Assembly: GCA_029959195.1 (NCBI GenBank)
Contig: CP114125.1
Coordinates: 1,550,001-1,614,000 of the forward strand
DNA from: Dictyophora rubrovolvata
Taxonomy: Eukaryota; Basidiomycota; Agaricomycetes; Phallales; Phallaceae
Direction of reading: 5' to 3'
DNA: 64,000 nt
The translations under genes and the position numbers were made by a program. Shown in pieces: positions 56,870-64,000 of this stretch. Within the stretch, counting starts at the first letter, position 1; every line of letters starts with the position of its first letter. Below the pieces are notes generated by a model. It was not told the origin of the DNA and ran no database searches. It saw only the letters and a list, made by a program, of their open reading frames with translations.

Positions 56870-58010
56870 GCTACTTTGAAAGGAGTAAGCGCATCCGGAG
56901 CTATTAGCTTCTATCACCATCACCTTCACCATCATCAGTGTAATTCACCTATGGATTTTCATTTGAATTTGAGAATCTGCACTGTGTACCTGCAGGCACA
57001 AATAAGGAGAAAATCGCTCGAGTACTCGCCCACTAATTCACTACAGACTCGAAAATTGATATATATGTATTAACTAGGAGGACTAGAAGTTTAGAGATGC
57101 CAAGGGCTTAGAAAATTCAAAGGTTACATTACATACCTTGAGTGCCTCGCGACCACCGCAGCACATTTGATAATCTTTATAATAGGTACCGATGAGAAAA
57201 GCCCAGTCAAATCGTATTCTTCTAACCCTGTATGTACACACTCCTGTAGCACGCATTAAGGAGAACAAAGCCCAAAAAGAAACAGTAGTCAGTGCAGTGC
57301 TCAATCCATCCAGGGTCACGCAAACCTAACTAATGACGCAAAAATCCTTCTGGTAAACTCAATGTTATTAATCGTGACTTTTAAATAACTGGCAAACACA
57401 CATGCAAGTGTGAAAGATTTGAACATTGGCACCATTGATCTTTTACACCATGTAGGTGAGAGCCCGAAGGGCGTTTTATTGACAACGAAAAACATCAGCG
57501 CTGGTACTGATCGAGATCGTCCCCCGTTTAATCCTGTTGGAAAGCGAAAATCCGGATCATTATGCATACGCAGGTGCTAAAACGTTCGTGAATTTATGTG
57601 CAGATGACTTTCGCGATCACGGTCGACTTACCAAACCTCAGAAGCTGATGAGTGTGCATATGGAATTTTGATAATGCTTTGGAAGCTGATTTTCCTGATG
57701 GTGCAATGATCCTAGCAATGATCCTGGTCATTAGCAAAAGAATGATACTAGTAGAGGTAGTGGCTATATGGAGTATTGTCAACTCAGGCCCCATAAAAAG
57801 GCATGTGGATGAGGACATGATTAGCTTCGGGTATAGCAGATTTGGAATGCATATGACTCTCCAGATGGAGCATGTTGGTAAGAGGATGAGGGGCACCGGG
57901 ATCCAAACCAAACTTTCAATTTGCACATTCCAATCGGGCTCAACACGCTCTAAATATTTTTTCAATATCGTCATTAGTGCAAAATAAGAATATCAGAATG
58001 GGGATAAGCC
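56870..58010 (-). pseudogene. Unresolved membrane-protein-like region
   Basis: Minus-strand frames encode hydrophobic segments (LVWIPVPLILLPTCSIW, ELTILHIATTSTSIILLLMT, TALTTVSFWALFSLM) and coding-like phrases (PDFRFPTGLNGGRSRSVPAL). They lie in different frames with partial splice signals (for example a TTAG acceptor at about 57328). This could be a multi-pass membrane protein gene or its remnant; I do not recognise the family. Confidence 0.25.
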
Positions 58011-58346
58011 CACCATACCTCATCATCTGCAAAATATTCCTAAGGGGGATGGATGAGATTGAGATTGTCCGCTGTTTGGATCCACGTTCCTTACTCGTTC
58101 TCTTCGGTCAACGGATCGACCAATTGTGACGCAGAAGTAATAATCAGAGAAAAAAGAAGTGAAATCCCAGAATACCTTGCGAAGCGGAATGTTTGAGTTC
58201 AATCATAAGCTCTTCTTCAGTAACTCGTAACAAGTGCCAGATGATCGATGATCATTGAAACCGAGATACTGAAAGAACGGTTTAAAAAAATCGAATGCAT
58301 GAAGATATATAGAACATTAATTGTCATATGAGATATAAGTAAGCCT

Positions 58347-59372
58347 TTACAAAGCTCTTTGCTTCATCCGTGCCCCGACCGTTCTCAGATTGGCGTAGAC
58401 TTTGCCGGGCGGTGAACCTAGAATCAAAGCTACTACTGCATCCTTGGCGATTCTTATATTTTGGAACGATCCCAAAATATGTATTTTTCTGTAGAAGACG
58501 TAGTAGGTTTAGCTTCTTGTATCGGACAAGAAAGGAGACAACGTACGTGTCGGCAAGGATAATTCTCGTCCGACTAGTGTTTTCGATGGTGAATTTTGTT
58601 TTGCCTTCGTGACCTGCGATTCGACCTATAGCACGAGCCAAGTGGTCACCGTGCAGCGTTTTTACGTCTTTGATTTCAAATGAGTCCAAGTAGATATCAT
58701 CTAGTCGCAGCAACGCCAAAGCATCCTAGAAAAATCCCTTCGGCGTGCGGCTGAGACCACAAAGAGAGAAAAAACGACGAACGTTGACTTCAAATCCCAA
58801 TGCATAAGCCTTCACAAAATCGGCACCTCTTTGTAAGGCTCCAATCTCCTTCGTATGTTTTGAAGTCTTTTCAAAAGTGTCGGTTCTCTCAACAGCCACG
58901 CAAGCAAAAAGGGGACCTACTCTGATTTCAACACACCTCCGTACTGTATTCATTCTGACTTGTAATCCGCACATCTCTGTCAGAGGACTAAAGATATTAA
59001 TCCAATCTTTTTTCAGTGGGGTAAGGCGGTGAGGTGGTATCGCTATGCGGCGGGTTTCCGCCTTGACAGTGGACATCTGGGCAGATGCAGGCAGTGGGGG
59101 AAATACGGGTACTGAAGTCGGTGCTTGTATTGTTGAATCGTCTATCATCACGTCGTCGTCGTCGTCATTGTCGTTCGTATTTGGACTAGGAGCTGATTCA
59201 CTGGGTTTTATAAATCCAGTTGTGTCGGTTGGGAGCAAATCATTGTCGTCATCGTGAATTTGATGTTCTGAGTTGGAGTTTGCTGCTTTCGAGGTTTTCT
59301 TTTTCCGATGACGGTTTTTTTCTTTTCCGATTGCGTCGTCGACGGTCCTGAAGTTGCTGTTATTGCGACCAT
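58347..59372 (-). CDS. PNO1: PNO1/DIM2, KH-domain 18S rRNA maturation factor
   Basis: Partner of Nob1, which binds pre-40S particles in nucleolus and cytoplasm. Spliced segments: [118 protein letters not shown] and the C-terminal [23 protein letters not shown] with TAA at 58349-58347. The conserved KH core is complete with standard introns (for example GTAGGT...AAG, GTACGT...CAG). The first ATG (59372, [14 protein letters not shown]) gives a typical PNO1 start but a different frame from the core; an in-frame ATG exists at 59148 ([12 protein letters not shown]). Either the short acidic N-terminus is frameshifted or translation starts at 59148. MCM6 starts 116 bp away on the other strand. Confidence 0.85.
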
Positions 59373-59487
59373 TTTGGTCAGGAAAACAAAGCCAAGCGAA
59401 GATCTCACCCAGCGCTAATTACGTAACACAGGCGGCAGCAAAAATCTTTGCAATCATTTAACGCGACTCGACGCGACGACGAGCACG
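59373..59487. promoter_or_regulatory. Divergent promoter between PNO1 and MCM6
   Basis: A 115 bp spacer between the PNO1 ATG (minus) and the MCM6 ATG (plus). It contains GTAACACAGGCGGCAGC and a GCGACTCGACGCGACGACG run near 59462-59481, which includes ACGCGAC, loosely like an MCB (ACGCGT) cell-cycle box but not exact. Confidence 0.4.
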
Positions 59488-61797
<2,310 letters not shown>

Positions 61798-63337
61798 GAA
61801 GCACTTGAGACGAGCATCTTGACAGATCCAGAAGTAACCAGTATGCCTATTCTTAGCGGGGTCTCGGTTCTGTACTGCGTGGTGGAAGGGCCTGTACATC
61901 TTTTAACTCATGGGGTTCACCGAGTCCTGGGCAAAGTTTGGGCACTTGCATTCGACGTGGCAGGGGTTAGACGTTGGATCCTTTAGAAGCGATTTGTCAG
62001 AGCAATAGGCAATAATAATGATGGTTAGTTTCTAAACACAGAGTAAGGTAACTGTAGCTTACTCAACGTAAACAAATTAAAGATCGTATAAGTTTACTGT
62101 TTGGCTGCATTGTCCAGTTTATCGTTCAAGTTCTGCGGCCAAAGTCAAGACCGAAAGTGGTCGCGGTGTCACACATCCTGTCACGGTTTAACTTTGTCCA
62201 AAAGCCTTCGCCCATATCAAGTACATATTAACGGGGAGAATATTCCGAAAGCTAAAGGACCAAGCTCACCTATTCGCTGTCAATATATAGCCACGAAGGA
62301 AAACGGATTGGCTTTCATATGATGACTCTTCGCAAACTTGCTTGTGTCATTCTCGCACTACAACCACGACAATTACATCCCGACGACATCTACACTCTCA
62401 GCGGAAAAACATGTGCTTCTTATCTCTCGCATTGATATTTCGCGGCCCCCTAACTACATTTCACGAAGATTGGATGCATGGATGACATGCGCGCACAATG
62501 CTAGCATTCCCGCTGTCGCTCTTGTTGAAGCGTAACAAAGACTTGCAGGGTTCTAGATCGAATGAACGAGGCTGTTTAAGGTACTGTTTGTTTATATGTT
62601 ATCCGGGACTCACAAATGTGCGTCGACCTTACCATATTCTGATGTTCCATAAGCTGACGTTTATCTTTAGTTTGACACTCGAGGTGATCCAAATGTCTAA
62701 GAAGCTGGTGAATTTAGCCTCGCAAATGAGCAATCAATCTCGATGGGTGCCGAAAATAACGACAATAACTCGGCCAGCACCAACACCGGCAGCAAACTTA
62801 TCAAACCTTCTTTGACATTCTTCGCAAGCTTCGTCTTCCAATCTCATTATGAACCCAAATACTAGTGTGGTCCGTATTCGTTTGCCAACTAAAGCCGCAG
62901 GCAACTCATTCTCATAACCTCCTCACTTTCCTCATCCTTCACAAATCCGGCCGTACTAGGAATTAGATTAATCACCCCACGCATCCTCATCCGCCTCCAC
63001 CTCCCCGAACCTAAACTCTTACTCACGGTGGCGCCACTTATGATTCTTCAATTCAGATGAGGAACTTATTTGAGTTTGGCAGTCAGTGGGAAATATTTGG
63101 ATTGTGACTCGCAAATCATTCGCTGACGCTTCTTCAACGCCTTTCTCAAAAGTATTTTATACCGATATCTTTCGAAAACTGTGAGACTCGAAATCAATCT
63201 CCACTGCTTTCTTTCTCTGCTCAGTCTCTGGTAAGTTCTTGATTGCATTGAGCTTTCACTTTTGCCCTTTTTTGTAAATCTTAACTTCCACATTCCCCTA
63301 CAACAGCACGGTGCATATACTCTCCATTCCATCTCTC
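61798..63337. other. Intergenic, nothing recognised
   Basis: Short open frames at 62101-62815 have no family signature. The right end is the upstream region of the small secreted protein gene; a pyrimidine-rich stretch (CCTCCTCACTTTCCTCATCC) lies near 62915. Confidence 0.4.
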
Positions 63338-63715
63338 ATGGGCAGTAAACTCTTCACCGCTGCAACCCTCGCAGCTGCAAGCTTCCTGAATATCACATTC
63401 TACGAATCCATTACATGCGACCCATCGAACAGCCCATCCACCTTCACGTTTACATTGAACCCCATTCCTTCCGGGACTAGATGCATTAGCTGGGCCGCTG
63501 ATGACTCAAGCCTCTCTTTCAAGTCTTTTTCATTTGTGTTGGAAGGCTGCCCGTATTTCATCATTTACGAAACTGAAAACTGCGGTCAATCTACAATTAT
63601 GGGGGAATACGCGTCTACTATTCTTTTGGATAAAGAAATTGAAAATGAGAGGTTAGAGCCCATCTGTCAGAAAGTTCAGGGAATATATCGTTCTTTCAGA
63701 ACTGTATGCCCTTAG
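63338..63715 (+). CDS. Small secreted cysteine-containing protein (125 aa)
   Basis: Translation MGSKLFTAATLAAASFLNIT has a signal-peptide-like start. The mature part carries YESITCDPSNSPSTFTFTLN, PIPSGTRCISWAADDS, FVLEGCPYFIIYETENC, LEPICQKV and a terminal VCP. Length, cysteine order and the phrases F.LNP, RCISW, EGC, FIIYE.E.C parallel the 126-residue protein at 10928-11308 (FKLNP, GCIAW, GPGC, TFYSDSAC), so I see them as members of one family. Function unknown; probably extracellular. The reading is a single exon with stop TAG at 63713-63715. An upstream in-frame GTG was not used because the ATG starts the hydrophobic leader. Confidence 0.65.
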   Translation: MGSKLFTAATLAAASFLNITFYESITCDPSNSPSTFTFTLNPIPSGTRCISWAADDSSLSFKSFSFVLEGCPYFIIYETENCGQSTIMGEYASTILLDKEIENERLEPICQKVQGIYRSFRTVCP

Positions 63716-64000
63716 TGTTCAGGAGATTGATGATAATATGACGGATTGGATGCCCCTGTATCTCTGACTCTTTCTTGAAACATTTGTGCATATCATAATG
63801 AATGTGGCACGAAATCGTAATATATATGCAATGTCGTTTCGATGTTTGTTTTTTCACGAAGTGTTTCTAATGATGTCTGGCTGTCAGCACAAAGCACTTA
63901 CTTTCTTTATTGGAGAATGATTTTGTTATAGTCTTATTGGTCGACCAAGCAACATAGGCTGGACTTATTTAAAATTCTTCATGCTTCGAATCGGCTGCGT
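63716..64000. other. 3' flank, nothing recognised
   Basis: AT-rich downstream sequence of the last gene up to the window edge; no coding sequence recognised. Confidence 0.4.

Overview
The window looks like a fragment of an Agaricomycete (mushroom-forming basidiomycete) genome. The support is an intron-dense multicopper laccase in a tandem array, short introns of about 45-60 bp with GT/AG borders, a fungal P-loop sulfotransferase-like gene, a basidiomycete SAM methyltransferase, recognisable PNO1, MCM6 and GUP1 homologues, and a Tad1-like LINE. All calls come from reading the sequence by eye; no database search was run.

Layout. 0-14.5 kb is mostly host sequence on the minus strand: two tandem laccases (one cut by the left edge), a sulfotransferase-like gene, a duplicated ~0.65 kb segment of unknown nature, a decayed WW-domain gene, a small secreted cysteine-containing protein and a ~570-residue methyltransferase. 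15.6-18 kb holds a decayed GH5-like glycoside hydrolase and a decayed pair of unknown genes (here called A1 and B1). 18-28 kb is a graveyard of solo LTRs from four families, most with clear 4-5 bp target duplications and some nested, plus one copia-type fossil. 28.36-35.87 kb is a complete Tad1-like LINE with a 16 bp target duplication and an A32 tail. 36-44 kb has more solo LTRs, a relic of a protein family common around basidiomycete DNA transposons, and a second copy of the unknown gene pair (A2, B2). 45.3-54.4 kb is one host gene, GUP1 (membrane-bound O-acyltransferase), split at a Gly-Gly codon pair by a 6.9 kb inverted-repeat transposon that itself contains a solo LTR composite and a copia-type LTR element. 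54.6-64 kb holds a gene matching the C-terminal region of killer-toxin-like chitinases, a divergent PNO1/MCM6 pair in which MCM6 has lost its Walker A and B motifs, and a second small secreted protein resembling the one at 11 kb.

How it fits together. The window mixes a secretory or lignin-related gene set (laccases, small secreted proteins, chitinase-like protein, GH5 relic) with decayed host-gene copies (GUP1, MCM6, WW-domain, GH5) and layered transposons. The least explained items are the A/B gene family (two tandem pairs 25 kb apart in opposite orientation), the inverted-repeat element in GUP1, and the duplicated segment at 5.9 and 9.7 kb.
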